A stretch of DNA of 64,000 nt, from the NCBI RefSeq assembly GCF_000550785.1, contig NZ_CP004350.1, forward strand, positions 1,840,009 to 1,904,008. Direction: 5' to 3'. Position 1 is the stretch's first letter. Each line of letters begins with the position of its first letter. Source of the stretch: Corynebacterium casei LMG S-19264. GTDB lineage: Bacteria > Actinomycetota > Actinomycetes > Mycobacteriales > Mycobacteriaceae. This document shows, one piece after another, positions 27,417 to 38,936 of this stretch. The notes under the pieces were generated by a model. The model was not told where the DNA came from, made no database searches, and worked only from the letters and a program-made list of their open reading frames with translations. A program made the translations under genes and the position numbers.

Positions 27417-27731
27417 TTATTGCGCAGTATCTGGGCCCAAGTGGCGGTCAATGGCCTCCACCTTGCCGCGGATGCGGTCCGTGTAGCCCGGGCGAATATC
27501 AGCCTTGATAACCAAGGAAACGCGCGGGGATACAGCCTCTACTGCCGCGGTAGCTTGTTTAATCACGCCAAAGACCTCATCCCACTCGCCCTCAAGCAGA
27601 GTGAACATGGCATTGGTTTCATGTGGAAGGCCGGATTCTCGGACCACGCGGACTGCTTCAGCAACCGCCTCCGACATCTCTGCATCAGCGGTATTAGTGA
27701 TGACAGGGGCAACAGAAAATGCAACAATCAT
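27417..27731 (-). CDS. MTH1187/YkoF-type thiamine-binding-like protein
   Basis: The 104-residue protein MIVAFSVAPVITN has the DUF77/MTH1187 pattern: alternating beta strands, EAVRVVRESGLPHETNAM and FTLLEGEWDEVFGVIKQA. Related proteins bind thiamine or its pyrimidine in the cytoplasm. I set the start at ATG 27731, because the family begins at this point; an upstream in-frame extension to 27788 adds nothing recognisable. It lies 34 bp upstream of the thioredoxin/TPR gene on the same strand. Confidence 0.8.
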   Translation of the reverse strand: MIVAFSVAPVITNTADAEMSEAVAEAVRVVRESGLPHETNAMFTLLEGEWDEVFGVIKQATAAVEAVSPRVSLVIKADIRPGYTDRIRGKVEAIDRHLGPDTAQ

Positions 27732-27831
27732 GCCGTCTACTCTACCGCTCGAAACAATTGGTGTGGGATGTACACAGGCATGATGCAAACGCTGAGAGCG
27801 ACTTTTTGATTCTAGGGTGCTGCTGGGAGAT

Positions 27832-28353
27832 TTAGGTCAGCCCCCACACTAAGAGTCCAATGACTGAGGTTGCTCCCACTAGGACGAGCAACGCTTTGGG
27901 CTGCAATTGCTCTTTGACATGAAAGCCATAATCCCGCCAACCCGCGCTGTCTTCTGTACCGGGATAAACCAATGCCTTGGGCCTCCACGTGCAGATGATC
28001 AGCCAATCGATGATAAGGAGGTCGAACAGCGCGAAAGTCATCAATGCCAATTCGAGAAAGCTTGCCTCTGGAGGCTGGGCGCCCCACGCCCACACCACAG
28101 CGGTGATCGATGCGAATATAACTATGACGAAGACAGTGCCACTGATTAATCCCGCGCGTTTTTGCCCTGCGGTGGGAGCCGGTGCGGCTTGGCGGATGTC
28201 TTCTGGGTAGTCATCTATCAGTGCATAGGGCCTAAGAAATACAACAGCCAGCAGCACCGACCCGCTAAGCAGCACGGCAATACTGCCATAAGTAAGAGTG
28301 TGTCCCCACCACTGTGCATATGACGTTGAAAAGTCCACTGCAACCATCCCCAC
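27832..28353 (-). CDS. four-TM membrane protein, unknown function
   Basis: A 173-residue integral membrane protein with spans at about residues 20-40 (YGSIAVLLSGSVLLAVVFL), 68-90 (LISGTVFVIVIFASITAVVW), 98-118 and 152-172. A cytoplasmic-like loop (LRPYALIDDYPEDIRQA) follows the first span. I recognise no domain. GTG 28353 or ATG 28347 may be the start. The palindrome TTAGGTTAACCTAA (28368-28381) sits immediately upstream and resembles a compacted DtxR site, so iron control is possible. Confidence 0.65.
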   Translation of the reverse strand: MGMVAVDFSTSYAQWWGHTLTYGSIAVLLSGSVLLAVVFLRPYALIDDYPEDIRQAAPAPTAGQKRAGLISGTVFVIVIFASITAVVWAWGAQPPEASFLELALMTFALFDLLIIDWLIICTWRPKALVYPGTEDSAGWRDYGFHVKEQLQPKALLVLVGATSVIGLLVWGLT

Positions 28354-28367
28354 GTAGATTTTGCTAC

Positions 28368-28381
28368 TTAGGTTAACCTAA
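28368..28381. promoter_or_regulatory. palindrome resembling DtxR half-sites
   Basis: TTAGGTTAACCTAA is a perfect 14-bp palindrome made of the two outer DtxR half-sites (TTAGGT/ACCTAA) with the centre shortened by five bases. It ends 15 bp before the start of the four-TM protein gene. Because the spacing differs from true DtxR sites, another repressor is possible. Confidence 0.45.
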
Positions 28382-28428
28382 ATAGTTGGCGCGGGGAATA
28401 GTACTGGCGGATTAGTGGCCGAGGATAG

Positions 28429-28740
28429 CTAGCGGCGATCCCAGCAGCGGGTGTGCCAGTGGCGGCGCTCATCAACGCGACCACCACCTTCTTGCGGCCA
28501 TGCAACAATGTGCGACATGCCGGAGAAGATGGTGCCATTGCAGCCGGGGCAGACATAGTTCTTGGTAGCTCCAGCCGCACCGACGCGCCGCAGAATATAG
28601 GGACGGCCGAAGTCCCACGAAGGCCCCTCGACGGTTTCAGCGCCGAAGAAGGCCGCGGCATCACGGGGCAATGCCCGCGGCGTCTGCTGCGCCTTGGAGT
28701 TCCGCGATGAACCCCTCCCGCGGCGACTTTTACGTCCCAT
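28429..28740 (-). CDS. small zinc-ribbon-like protein, conserved in actinobacteria
   Basis: The 103-residue basic protein starts MGRKSRRGRGSSRNSK. Putative zinc ligands are CPGC and the C-terminal H-x-H-x3-C (HWHTRCWDRR). A central GRPYILRRVGAAG may be a nucleic-acid-binding strand. Function unknown. It lies 31 bp downstream of nucS on the same strand, an association that may reflect DNA-repair context but is not proof of function. Confidence 0.65.
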   Translation of the reverse strand: MGRKSRRGRGSSRNSKAQQTPRALPRDAAAFFGAETVEGPSWDFGRPYILRRVGAAGATKNYVCPGCNGTIFSGMSHIVAWPQEGGGRVDERRHWHTRCWDRR

Positions 28741-28771
28741 ATGCTCTCAAATACTTTGCTGCGAGCGAAGC

Positions 28772-29464
28772 CTAGAAAAGACGAAGCTCGTTGGATTCAA
28801 TGCCGCGCAGCTCCTGGTAGTCCAGAATGACGCAGCGAATGCCACGATCCTCAGCCAAAGTACGTGCCTGTGGCTTGATCTCCTGTGCGGCAAACACGCC
28901 AGCAACCGGTGCCAGCAAGTCATCGCGGTTGAGCAATTCAAGATAGCGGGTCAGCTGCTCAACACCGTCGATCTCACCGCGACGCTTGACCTCAATGGCC
29001 ACATAGCCCTTCTTGGCATCCTGCGCCATCAAATCCACGGGGCCAATCGCCGTTGGGTACTCGCGTCGAACTAAGGAATAGCCCTTACCCAAGGTGGTGA
29101 TGTGCTCAGCCAGCAACTCCTGGAGATGTGCTTCCACGCCATCTTTGACCAGACCTGGATCCTCACCAAGTTCTGCCTCAATATCCTGGTGGATTTCCTC
29201 GATGGTGATACGAAGCTGATCACCCTTCTTGTTCTCCACCAACCACAGGTACTCCCCTGTTGGATCGCCATCAATATCCTTGATTTCTGACTCTTCCAAT
29301 GTGCACGGAGGGGTCATCCAGTTCAATGGCTTGTACGCACGATCGTCGGCGTGCACAGAGACTGAACCATCAGCTTTGAGCAAAAGCAGACGATCTGCCA
29401 TGGGAAGGTGGGCATCCAATCGGCCGACATAATCGACAGAACAACGGGCGATGACTAAACGCAT
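28772..29464 (-). CDS. nucS: mismatch-specific endonuclease NucS/EndoMS
   Basis: NucS provides non-canonical mismatch repair in actinobacteria that lack MutS and MutL, cleaving both strands at mismatches. The 230 residues show the N-terminal dimerisation domain and the RecB-like nuclease core, with catalytic Asp144 (GPVDLM) and Glu158-x-Lys160 (AIEVKRRG). The C-terminal peptide NELRLF resembles the beta-clamp-binding tail reported for the family. AGAGGAC precedes ATG 29464. It lies downstream of DUF2550 across a terminator, so it is probably transcribed from its own promoter. Confidence 0.95.
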   Translation of the reverse strand: MRLVIARCSVDYVGRLDAHLPMADRLLLLKADGSVSVHADDRAYKPLNWMTPPCTLEESEIKDIDGDPTGEYLWLVENKKGDQLRITIEEIHQDIEAELGEDPGLVKDGVEAHLQELLAEHITTLGKGYSLVRREYPTAIGPVDLMAQDAKKGYVAIEVKRRGEIDGVEQLTRYLELLNRDDLLAPVAGVFAAQEIKPQARTLAEDRGIRCVILDYQELRGIESNELRLF

Positions 29465-29496
29465 GTCCTCTACATTATGCGTAAGCCGCGCCTAAG

Positions 29497-29539
29497 AAAA
29501 ACTAAGGCGCACAGAACATCCTCTTCGGATGCTGTGCGC
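29497..29539 (-). terminator. intrinsic terminator after the DUF2550 gene
   Basis: GCGCACAG-AA-CATCC (29507-29521) pairs with GGATGCTGTGCGC (29527-29539), a 13-bp stem with a two-base bulge. On the minus strand a TTTTT run follows (29496-29502). Confidence 0.75.
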
Positions 29540-29558
29540 TGTACTAATGAAGTTTTAT

Positions 29559-30074
29559 CTAGCTACCGTTGTAGCTTGACCAAGTATTTGGGTCATAGGG
29601 CATATTGGTCCCGCGTGGACGCTCTGCCCTATCGCGCAGGCGACGGAAATCAATGCGTTCCTTGCGCTGTGATGGCGATGCCTCAACCCAAGCGCCGAAC
29701 GCCATCAGTGCGTGCTGAGTACACGCCAACTCATAATCTACGCCGCCGTTGACAAAACGAATGATCGTGTAGTCCTCAGAAATGAAAGCAGCCTCGTCAT
29801 CAGTGACCGGACGGGTGTCCAGCAACTCGATGTCGAGGCGGTTGATTGAAGAGTCAGCCATAGGAGAAACAGAGCGGAGCTTGAAGAAATCCACAGTGTC
29901 ACCCTTGTAGCGCAGCACGCCGTGGCGCCAGCCGTGAAAGCCCTTGGCCGGAAGCTTGCGCAGCAGAACCGAAGCGCCGCGAGAACGCAAAGTGAAAAAG
30001 CGCATGGCCGCAAAGAATACGACCAAAATGGCAATAATGGCCAGTACCCAGAAGATTACCGAACCCACGCTCAT
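29559..30074 (-). CDS. DUF2550 membrane-anchored protein
   Basis: The 171-residue protein has one N-terminal membrane span (SVGSVIFWVLAIIAILVVFF). A soluble domain follows (RSRGASVLLRKLPAKGFHGW, then HGVLRYKGDTVDFFKLRSV) matching DUF2550, a family conserved directly downstream of atpC in corynebacteria and mycobacteria. The role is unknown. ATG 30074 is preferred because the membrane segment starts there; the upstream in-frame extension to 30134 lacks similarity. It is separated from atpC by the atp terminator. Confidence 0.82.
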   Translation of the reverse strand: MSVGSVIFWVLAIIAILVVFFAAMRFFTLRSRGASVLLRKLPAKGFHGWRHGVLRYKGDTVDFFKLRSVSPMADSSINRLDIELLDTRPVTDDEAAFISEDYTIIRFVNGGVDYELACTQHALMAFGAWVEASPSQRKERIDFRRLRDRAERPRGTNMPYDPNTWSSYNGS

Positions 30075-30493
30075 CAGTCTCGTTCTGCCCTTCTCATCAT
30101 CCACCACTTCTGCAAAGGCCACGGCGCGAGACAAAGTACTGTCTGAACTGCCTCAACCAAACTGCAACGAAGCGGTTCAATCAATCTCAAGTTGTTGAAT
30201 AGTCTACAGAGTGCCTGCGTAGAGTCACAATAAATCGTTTGGTTGACTACCCGCCTGACCCGGGAAACACTTTGCTGCCGGTGTCAATGACCGATTGGTG
30301 CAAACTCCCCACTAGTGGGGCTAGATATTACGGTTCATGACGAACTTCTTCCTGCACCGAGCAGAAATTGGCGCGAAAAATCCCCGCGGTACCGAAGTAC
30401 TGCGGGGATTTAAGTGAGAGAGGAAGGGCGGTCATTGCTGCCCTTTATCTCCGATTGCTCGTCGTGCGAGCTTATCCAAGATTGCTCTTGAGA
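30075..30493. other. intergenic region between DUF2550 and atpC
   Basis: About 420 bp without a gene. It contains the atp operon terminator (30376-30411), a perfect 14-bp palindrome CCCCACTAGTGGGG (30307-30320), and the expected promoter of the DUF2550 gene. I see no RNA gene or mobile element. Confidence 0.5.
30376..30411 (-). terminator. terminator of the atp operon
   Basis: AAATCCCCGC (30378-30387) pairs with GCGGGGATTT (30402-30411). On the minus strand the stem runs into TTTTT, ending transcription about 85 bp after the atpC stop. Confidence 0.85.
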
Positions 30494-30865
30494 TTAGCTC
30501 TCACGGGAACGAGCCAAGGCGCGAAGCGCTGCCTGTCCACGAGAAGCAACCAGTTCATCAGATGACGTGGATTCTTCCTGAGCCTGAGATTCATTGACCT
30601 CATTTGCCCAGACAGCCCAGTCAGCCAAGACGGTGACCTTCTCAGCGGAAACGGAGAGGAAGCCACCCTGTACGGCGGCAACCTTGCGGTCACCGTCGAC
30701 TGGGCGGAAGGTTACGACCCCATTCTCAGCCAATTGGCCAAGCATCGGTTCGTGACCCGGAAGCACGCCGATCTCACCCTCGGTGGTCTCTGCGGAAATG
30801 ATGCTGGCCTTACCAGACCACAACATGCGCTCTACAGATACCAGTTCCACGGTGATGTCAGCCAT
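30494..30865 (-). CDS. atpC: ATP synthase epsilon subunit
   Basis: This last gene of the atp operon encodes a 123-residue epsilon subunit of the F1 stalk. The N-terminal beta-sandwich shows [32 protein letters not shown] and [12 protein letters not shown]. The C-terminal helical part is shorter than in E. coli, as in other actinobacteria, which bears on how epsilon inhibits ATP hydrolysis. AGAGG precedes ATG 30865. It lies 10 bp after atpD. Confidence 0.95.
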   Translation of the reverse strand: MADITVELVSVERMLWSGKASIISAETTEGEIGVLPGHEPMLGQLAENGVVTFRPVDGDRKVAAVQGGFLSVSAEKVTVLADWAVWANEVNESQAQEESTSSDELVASRGQAALRALARSRES

Positions 30866-30875
30866 GTGCCTCTCC

Positions 30876-32324
<1,449 letters not shown>

Positions 32325-33314
32325 CTAGTCACTTTCTGCGCTTTCGGCGAGCGCGCCAGCGCCACCGACGATTTCTGTGATTTCCTGGGTAATCTGCGCC
32401 TGACGAGCCTGGTTGGCCACGCGGGACAAGTCCCTAACCAACTCGGTTGCGTTATCAGTAGCAGCTTTCATTGCAGTTCGACGAGCTGCGGACTCGGAAG
32501 CCGAAGCCTCCAAGAACATGGAGAAAAGAATACGTGATACATACTGAGGCAAAAGAGCCTCGAGCAACGTATCTGCATCCGGTTCAAACTCGTAGTCGGC
32601 AGACAGATCCTGTTCTTCAGGAGTGTCTTCCAGCGCGGAGTCGCCCAGGTGAAGTTCCTCTTCCTTGATTGCCGGTTCAATCGGCAGCAACTGGTGCGCA
32701 CGTGGGGTCTGAACCAGCATGGATTCAAACTCGGTGAAGACAACGTGTACCTGGTCGAAACCACGTACAGGCTGGCCTTCGCCTTCCGCGTGCAGGCCCG
32801 CGCGGGCTGCAGTGGTGCCTTCGGAGCCGGCAACAAAGCCGTCGATCAAGTGGTGACGAACGTCGTGGGTAGCTTCCCAGTTTGGATCCTGAGAGAAACC
32901 AGTCCAGCTGCCCACAACTTCTTTTTCACGGAAGCTGTAGTAGCCAACGCCCTTACCACCAGTTACGTAGCGAACAACGTCGAAGCCTTGACCACGAAGT
33001 AGACCTTCGAGCTCAGCAGCCTTCTTGAAGACGTTGTTGTTGTAACCGCCACACATACCGCGGTCTGAAGTGACCACGAGTACGGCCGCAACCTTACCGT
33101 TTTCACGGTGGCGCAGTATTGGGTGATCCAACGAGCTAGCAGATGCGAGACTATTCATCATGTTCGTCATCTCATTTGCATACGGCTGCGACGCCTCTAC
33201 CTTGGCTTGTGCCTTGGTAATGCGTGAAGTCGCAATAAGCTCCTGCGCCTTGGTGATCTTCTTAGTCGAGTTCACGGACCGGATTCGGTCGCGTAGTTCG
33301 CGAAGATTTGCCAT
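32325..33314 (-). CDS. atpG: ATP synthase gamma subunit
   Basis: This 329-residue rotor shaft begins ANLRELRDRIRSVNSTKKIT and ends MKAATDNATELVRDLSRVAN, the two helices that form the coiled coil. DRGMCGGYNNNV is the conserved core motif. It is somewhat longer than E. coli gamma because of an acidic insertion (LSADYEFEPDADTLLEALLP), as in other actinobacteria. It lies between atpA and atpD. Confidence 0.97.
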   Translation of the reverse strand: MANLRELRDRIRSVNSTKKITKAQELIATSRITKAQAKVEASQPYANEMTNMMNSLASASSLDHPILRHRENGKVAAVLVVTSDRGMCGGYNNNVFKKAAELEGLLRGQGFDVVRYVTGGKGVGYYSFREKEVVGSWTGFSQDPNWEATHDVRHHLIDGFVAGSEGTTAARAGLHAEGEGQPVRGFDQVHVVFTEFESMLVQTPRAHQLLPIEPAIKEEELHLGDSALEDTPEEQDLSADYEFEPDADTLLEALLPQYVSRILFSMFLEASASESAARRTAMKAATDNATELVRDLSRVANQARQAQITQEITEIVGGAGALAESAESD

Positions 33315-33376
33315 GTTGTTTCGCTCCTCCCTTCTATATTTCTATTCAGACGGTGATAGTAGAGACCGTGAAGTCT

Positions 33377-35017
33377 TTACTTAGCCGTCTTACGGGAGAC
33401 AGTGACCTCGGTCTTCTTAACTTCCTTCTCCTCCAAAGGATCAACTGGAGCTTCAGTGCCCAAGTTGTTGCCTTCGGTGGTGCGGAAGGTCGGAGTGAAG
33501 TCCTCAGCAGCAGCCAGCAACGCGTCCTTGGACTCGTCAGTGAATGCCTTGCCGCCAGCGATCTGCTCGTAGACCTGAGGGGTATTCTGCTGGAGGTACT
33601 CCTGCAGATCAACCTCGAAGCGACGAACATCTTCAACGGGAACGACGTCGAATACGCCAGAGTCAGCCAAGAAGATGGAAACCATCTGGTACTCAACTGG
33701 CTGAGGAGAAGACTCGGGCTGCTTAAGCAGCTCAACCAGACGCTCGCCGCGCTCAAGCTGTGCCTTGGACACTGGGTCCAAGTCAGAAGCAAAAGCTGCG
33801 AAGCCCTGGAGGTCACGGTAAGAAGCGAGGTCAAGACGCAGGTTACCTGCAACCTTCTTCATACCCTTGGTCTGAGCAGCGCCACCAACACGGGAGACGG
33901 AAACACCTACGTTAATTGCCGGACGGACGCCCTGGTTGAATAGGTCGGACTCCAGGAAGACCTGGCCGTCGGTAATGGAAATAACGTTGGTTGGAATGAA
34001 CGCAGAAACGTCATTCGCCTTGGTCTCAATGATTGGCAATGCGGTCAGGGAGCCAGCACCCATATCGTCGGAGAGCTTTGCAGCACGCTCCAGCAGACGG
34101 GAGTGCAGGTAGAAGACGTCACCTGGGTAAGCTTCGCGGCCCGGTGGGCGGCGCAGCAGCAGGGAAATCGCACGGTAAGCCTCAGCCTGCTTGGTCAAGT
34201 CATCATAGATGACCAGGACGTGGTTGCCCTGGTACATCCAGTGCTGACCAAGAGCAGCACCGGAGAACGGTGCCAGCCACTTGAAGCCTGCGGAGTCAGA
34301 TGCAGGAGCAGCCACGATGGTGGTGTAGTCCAGTGCACCTGCTTCTTCCAAGGTCTTACGGACACCAGCGATGGTGGAGCCCTTCTGACCAATAGCGACG
34401 TAGATACAGCGAACCTGCTTATCCTTGTCGCCGGATTCCCAGTTAGCCTTCTGGTTAAGGATGGTGTCGATGCAGACTGCGGTCTTACCAGTCTTACGGT
34501 CACCAATGATGAGCTGACGCTGACCGCGACCGATTGGGGTCATAGCATCAATTGCCTTGATGCCGGTCTGCATTGGCTCTTCAACTGGCTGACGCTGAAG
34601 CACGGAAGGTGCCTGCAGCTCGAGGACACGGTCCTCTTCGCCAGCGATTGGGCCGAGGCCGTCAATTGGCTGACCCAGTGGGTTAACTACGCGGCCGAGG
34701 AATTCCTCGCCCACTGGAATGGAGAGAACCTCTCCAGTTCGCTTAACCTGGTCGCCTTCTTTGAGGGACTCGTAGTTACCAAGGACAACAACGCCAATGG
34801 AGTTGGTCTCAAGGTTCTGCGCGACGCCGATTACGCCGCTTGGGAACTCGAGCAGCTCATTCGCCATAACTGAAGGTAGCCCAGAAACCTGTGCAATACC
34901 GTCAGCTGCCGAAATGACCACGCCGACCTCCTCACGGGAGGCCTCCGCGGAGTAGCTCGAGGTGTAGTTCGCTATCGCGCTACGGATCTCATCGGAGGAG
35001 ATCGTCAGCTCCGCCAT
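33377..35017 (-). CDS. atpA: ATP synthase alpha subunit
   Basis: The non-catalytic nucleotide-binding F1 subunit has 546 residues. Walker A is [31 protein letters not shown] and [12 protein letters not shown] follow. The C-terminal tail is charged ([18 protein letters not shown]), a feature seen in actinobacterial alpha subunits. ATG 35017 follows AGGAAG; an upstream in-frame ATG at 35050 would add 11 residues and remove this ribosome site. Confidence 0.97.
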   Translation of the reverse strand: MAELTISSDEIRSAIANYTSSYSAEASREEVGVVISAADGIAQVSGLPSVMANELLEFPSGVIGVAQNLETNSIGVVVLGNYESLKEGDQVKRTGEVLSIPVGEEFLGRVVNPLGQPIDGLGPIAGEEDRVLELQAPSVLQRQPVEEPMQTGIKAIDAMTPIGRGQRQLIIGDRKTGKTAVCIDTILNQKANWESGDKDKQVRCIYVAIGQKGSTIAGVRKTLEEAGALDYTTIVAAPASDSAGFKWLAPFSGAALGQHWMYQGNHVLVIYDDLTKQAEAYRAISLLLRRPPGREAYPGDVFYLHSRLLERAAKLSDDMGAGSLTALPIIETKANDVSAFIPTNVISITDGQVFLESDLFNQGVRPAINVGVSVSRVGGAAQTKGMKKVAGNLRLDLASYRDLQGFAAFASDLDPVSKAQLERGERLVELLKQPESSPQPVEYQMVSIFLADSGVFDVVPVEDVRRFEVDLQEYLQQNTPQVYEQIAGGKAFTDESKDALLAAAEDFTPTFRTTEGNNLGTEAPVDPLEEKEVKKTEVTVSRKTAK

Positions 35018-35081
35018 GTTCTTCCTACTCTCGGTAGATTCGTCCAGCACTTACTTAAATCAATTCTGTCGTTGTCTGCGG

Positions 35082-35897
35082 CTACTTCATTGCGGTGCGC
35101 AGGCGAGCAATCTTGCCTGCGGTAGAACCGTCAATAACTTCATCGCCTACACGGATTGTCATACCACCGAGGAGGCTGGTGTCAACCTCAGAGTGGATGG
35201 ACATCGCACGACCATAAATCTTGCCCAGCTTCTCGGCGAGAACTGCCTGCTGGCCTTCATTGAGTTCACCCGCACTAACAACGTGCGCAACGGTGCGTCC
35301 CTGCAGCGAAGCTGCTTCGGATGCCAACGCCGCAACGTCATCAATTGGGTTGCGCTCTGGGCGGTCAATCACCTGCAGCGCGAGCGCCTCGGTGAACTTG
35401 GTGACCTTTCCGTAGAGCACATCTGCCAGCAACTTGCGCTTGCGCGCAGGTTCTGCAGCTCGGTCAGAAAGCAGCTGGGTTAGTTCGCCTTCGCGGTCCA
35501 GGACGCGGGACAGGCGGAAGAGTTCATCTTCAACCTGACCAAGCTGACCTTCGCTCTCAGCACCGCGCAACAATGCGCGACGCGAAAGCGCAACCAGTCC
35601 GGAAACCATCTCACGAGCACTCGACCACTTCGAGGACGCTACCTGTTCCAGAACCTGCTCAGTTGCAGGAGAAACCTTTGCGCCGAAGAGATCTTTAACG
35701 AGCTGCTTGCGGGATTCGGTTGAGGCGGATTCATCAATCAGCACCCCACGGAGTTCGCGGTCATCGCCCAATACCTGAGCAACCTCGAACAGTTCCATGC
35801 CGGTCATGGTGGACACTGCAACACCAGCCTGAGAAGCCAGATTGGAATCTAGCGACTCAAGAGCGGATGCGAGCGATTCGCGGCTAGCTGCCTTCAT
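35082..35897 (-). CDS. atpH: ATP synthase delta subunit
   Basis: The 271-residue delta (OSCP) subunit connects F1 to the peripheral stalk. The N-terminal helical region (SRESLASALESLDSNLAS) and the C-terminal part with GRAMSIHSEVDTSLLGGM and VGDEVIDGSTAGKIARL match the family. It is longer than E. coli delta (177 residues), as usual in corynebacteria. It is separated from atpF by six bases. Confidence 0.95.
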   Translation of the reverse strand: MKAASRESLASALESLDSNLASQAGVAVSTMTGMELFEVAQVLGDDRELRGVLIDESASTESRKQLVKDLFGAKVSPATEQVLEQVASSKWSSAREMVSGLVALSRRALLRGAESEGQLGQVEDELFRLSRVLDREGELTQLLSDRAAEPARKRKLLADVLYGKVTKFTEALALQVIDRPERNPIDDVAALASEAASLQGRTVAHVVSAGELNEGQQAVLAEKLGKIYGRAMSIHSEVDTSLLGGMTIRVGDEVIDGSTAGKIARLRTAMK

Positions 35898-35903
35898 AGT
35901 TGC

Positions 35904-36473
35904 CTACTTTCCGGCCGATGCCACAGAGTCGAGCTCAGACAGGAAGTTATCAATGGTGGAAGACTGCTTGGTGGACTCAGAGAGTTCACCGCCGAGCAGC
36001 TTCTCAGCCAGGTTGATGGAGTTCTGTCCGATATCGGAACGCAGTTCGGCAACAACCTGTGCGCGGGAAGCTTCAAGCTGCTTTTCGCCACCTGCGACGA
36101 TACGGCGTGCTTCTTCCTCTGCCTGGGTCTTAGCCTCTGCTTCAATCTGCTTGCCGCGCTCACGCGCCTGCTCACGGATTTCAGCTGCTTCTGCGCGAGC
36201 ATCAGCTAGCTGTGCGTTGTACTTCTCAAGAGCGGCCTTTGCTTCTGCCTGCTGGGCTTCAGCGCGCTTGATGCCGCCCTCAATCCGGTCTTCACGTTCT
36301 TGCAATAGTTCCTGGAACTTCGGAATGACGAACATTGCGAAGACAATCAGAATGATTACGAACGGGATCAGAGACCAGACGATGTCATAAGTCTTGGGAA
36401 ACAGAATAGAGTTACCACCTTCCATCGGAAGGGTCTCTCCTTCCGCTGCAAGATAATAAAAGACGTTGTTCAT
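35904..36473 (-). CDS. atpF: ATP synthase b subunit
   Basis: The 189-residue peripheral stalk subunit has one membrane span at about residues 30-50 ([20 protein letters not shown]). A long charged coiled coil follows, starting [20 protein letters not shown] and rich in Ala/Glu/Lys/Arg. The stretch before the span is periplasmic. It is normally placed between atpE and atpH. Confidence 0.95.
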   Translation of the reverse strand: MNNVFYYLAAEGETLPMEGGNSILFPKTYDIVWSLIPFVIILIVFAMFVIPKFQELLQEREDRIEGGIKRAEAQQAEAKAALEKYNAQLADARAEAAEIREQARERGKQIEAEAKTQAEEEARRIVAGGEKQLEASRAQVVAELRSDIGQNSINLAEKLLGGELSESTKQSSTIDNFLSELDSVASAGK

Positions 36474-36520
36474 GAGTCTCCAGTCTTAAAAACGGTGGTT
36501 TGGTTTTAAACGCGCGCTTT

Positions 36521-36835
<315 letters not shown>

Positions 36836-36863
36836 TTATTACAAGGGCATGTTGTTCGCGCCT

Positions 36864-37661
36864 TTAGTGCGAGTCTGCGTGAAGTGACAACTCGATGTAC
36901 ACCGCCGTCAGCAGAGCAAAGATGTATGCCTGCAGGAAGATGATGATGATCTCGTAGACCGTAAACAGAACCGCTGCGAGCAAGGTCACGCCGGACATCA
37001 AGGACCAGCCGTTGAGCTGCCAGAAGAAGAAGTTCGTGGCAGAGTACAGAAGAACCAAGATGATGTGGCCGGCAAGGAAGTTCGCCATAAGACGAATTGC
37101 CAGAGTGACGGGACGCAGAATGAATGTCGAGAAAATCTCAATTGGTACAACAAGGATGTGCAAAAACGGCGGAAGGTTAGGAATAACCACCGAAGACTTG
37201 ACAAACTTACCGAAGCCGTAGCGCTTGGAGCCCGCGTAAATCATTGCGATGTACGCTGCAGCTGCCATCACGATTGGCATACCAATACGAGCGTTTGCGG
37301 AGATATTCAGAGCCGGAATAATCGTGGAGACGTTCCAGAAAAGAGCACCGAAGAAGATAGTCGCCAGCAACGGTAGGAAGCGTCGACCCTCCTTCTTGCC
37401 CAGGATGTCTTCAGCGATATGAATGCGGACGAAATCTAGCGCGTATTCTGCGACGTTCTGTAGTCCCTTAGGAACCAGCTTTGGGTTCCTAAATGCTGCA
37501 ATAAATAAAAGCACCAGGATGGCCGTCATCAACAGACGTACCAACATGATGCGATCAAGTGCGAACCATCCGCCCAACACATCGTCAAACAGGATGTCGC
37601 CGTAATATTGCCCCGGGAAAAATTCAGGATCCAGTTCAGGCGCGTGGAAGCTACCCTTCAT
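36864..37661 (-). CDS. atpB: ATP synthase a subunit
   Basis: The 265-residue membrane subunit forms the proton half-channels. The conserved helix RPVTLAIRLMANFLAGH carries the essential Arg; several membrane spans surround it. It is the first structural gene after the atpI gap. ATG 37661 (MKGSFHAPELDPEFFPG) matches family starts; the longer frame to 37778 has no similarity. A promoter is expected in the 750-bp gap upstream. Confidence 0.95.
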   Translation of the reverse strand: MKGSFHAPELDPEFFPGQYYGDILFDDVLGGWFALDRIMLVRLLMTAILVLLFIAAFRNPKLVPKGLQNVAEYALDFVRIHIAEDILGKKEGRRFLPLLATIFFGALFWNVSTIIPALNISANARIGMPIVMAAAAYIAMIYAGSKRYGFGKFVKSSVVIPNLPPFLHILVVPIEIFSTFILRPVTLAIRLMANFLAGHIILVLLYSATNFFFWQLNGWSLMSGVTLLAAVLFTVYEIIIIFLQAYIFALLTAVYIELSLHADSH

Positions 37662-38416
37662 GGCCAATGTTGTAACGCTCAGCGTTCTCTCCCGTGTTCG
37701 GGCCGTACGAATGTCGGAGTCGTACGGTGCGATGGACGTCTCAAACTCTCTATTACAACAACGGACTCCGTCGCACATCAGCGAAGTTGTAACAGGGATT
37801 CACCGTAAATGGGATACGGCATAATTCTTTCGCAGGACACGAATTTAACTAATGCCGCTTCCGCGGTAACCCGCAGGAAATAATATCAGCTCAAGACGCC
37901 TTATTCCGATCCGGGTTGCAGCGAATCTAAACCATTCGATGCAACACTTCTTTGAAGTCCCACATTTGGGGTTGTTTACCCTGCCCAGATGTGGTTTTCA
38001 GGCGTTAGTAAGGTTCATCACAGTTATTTCACGACTTACGGTTCTGCAGATTATTACCCCCGCCCTTCACCCCTTTCCGCGACAGTCTCGGGGACTCCCC
38101 CTGCGGACCTTAATACGCACGCAAAAGGCATAATGCGGGGGTACGTCACCGTTATCTAAATTGTTGCCCTAGGTCACATTAATGGCATGCAATTGACCGT
38201 TGCAGAACTTTCAACTATCCAGTTTGCCCGCTCAACTACACCCACAGATAACCCCTAACATGCCCGGTTTAATGTCACCTTGACCTCGACCCCTATCCGG
38301 GCCATGCACGAGTGGAAAACAGACACAAGGAGCGAACCACAATCTGTGGTTCGCTCCCCTATGTGCGGCTCGCTTACCTAACTGTTGGCACGCGAGCCGT
38401 TGCCGAAAATTCGACG
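37662..38416. other. long intergenic region between atpB and atpI
   Basis: About 755 bp with no convincing gene; short frames here have no recognisable product. It must hold the atpB promoter. At its right end a 13-bp hairpin (38329-38357) ends the atpI unit. The gap is unusually large for a place where atpI and atpB are normally close together, so a small RNA or long leader is possible, but I see no specific signal. Confidence 0.4.
38329..38357 (-). terminator. terminator-like hairpin after atpI
   Basis: GGAGCGAACCACA (38329-38341) pairs perfectly with TGTGGTTCGCTCC (38345-38357) around a three-base loop. On the minus strand it is followed by TTGTGTCTGTTTT, T-rich but not a pure run. It implies that atpB-C is transcribed separately from the upstream genes. 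Confidence 0.65.
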
Positions 38417-38857
38417 CTAGGACACGTAGGTCACGCGCGCTGTGATGATGCCCCAAACCTCGGTGCCGAGCACGGCAACCATAGCAAGAACGACGGTGAC
38501 AAATAGCGCCATAGTGTCGTAGAAGTCCATTCCTCGAATCACCATCAGGACCACAATCAAGAGCACAACCTTGAGCAGCCACCCGCCGAGCACAACTGCC
38601 ATGGTGGTTGACGGGGTAGATTTTGAAGTTACCAAGACCGAAGCCGCGGTAATGAGAACGAAGCCACCGCCGATGGCTGCTCCGATGACTACACCCCAGA
38701 TGCCTGGAAGCTCACGCAATCCGCCCCAAATTGCGAGGGAAGCCACAGTGATGATGGCTAGCGCGATGGAGCCAAAGCGCAGTGCTCGCTGCAGCGGCAC
38801 GCGCGGGTCATCAAAGCTACTGGTGCTGCCGTTGTTCTCATTTAAAGATTCGCTCAC
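38417..38857 (-). CDS. atpI: ATP synthase I-like membrane protein
   Basis: The 146-residue protein has a polar N-terminus (MSESLNENNGSTSS) and four membrane spans (SIALAIITVASLAIWGG, GVVIGAAIGGGFVLITA, AVVLGGWLLKVVLLIVVL, LFVTVVLAMVAVLGTEV). Size, topology and location before atpB fit AtpI, which assists c-ring assembly and may move Mg2+ or Ca2+. GTG 38857 is the start. It follows wecA by 79 bp on the same strand. Confidence 0.75.
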   Translation of the reverse strand: MSESLNENNGSTSSFDDPRVPLQRALRFGSIALAIITVASLAIWGGLRELPGIWGVVIGAAIGGGFVLITAASVLVTSKSTPSTTMAVVLGGWLLKVVLLIVVLMVIRGMDFYDTMALFVTVVLAMVAVLGTEVWGIITARVTYVS

Positions 38858-38936
38858 GCTGGCACACTCTACTACAGTACGCTGGAATCACTTAACTACT
38901 CAGCCCTGGAAAGCTATTGGATTGGCCACAGCTGAG

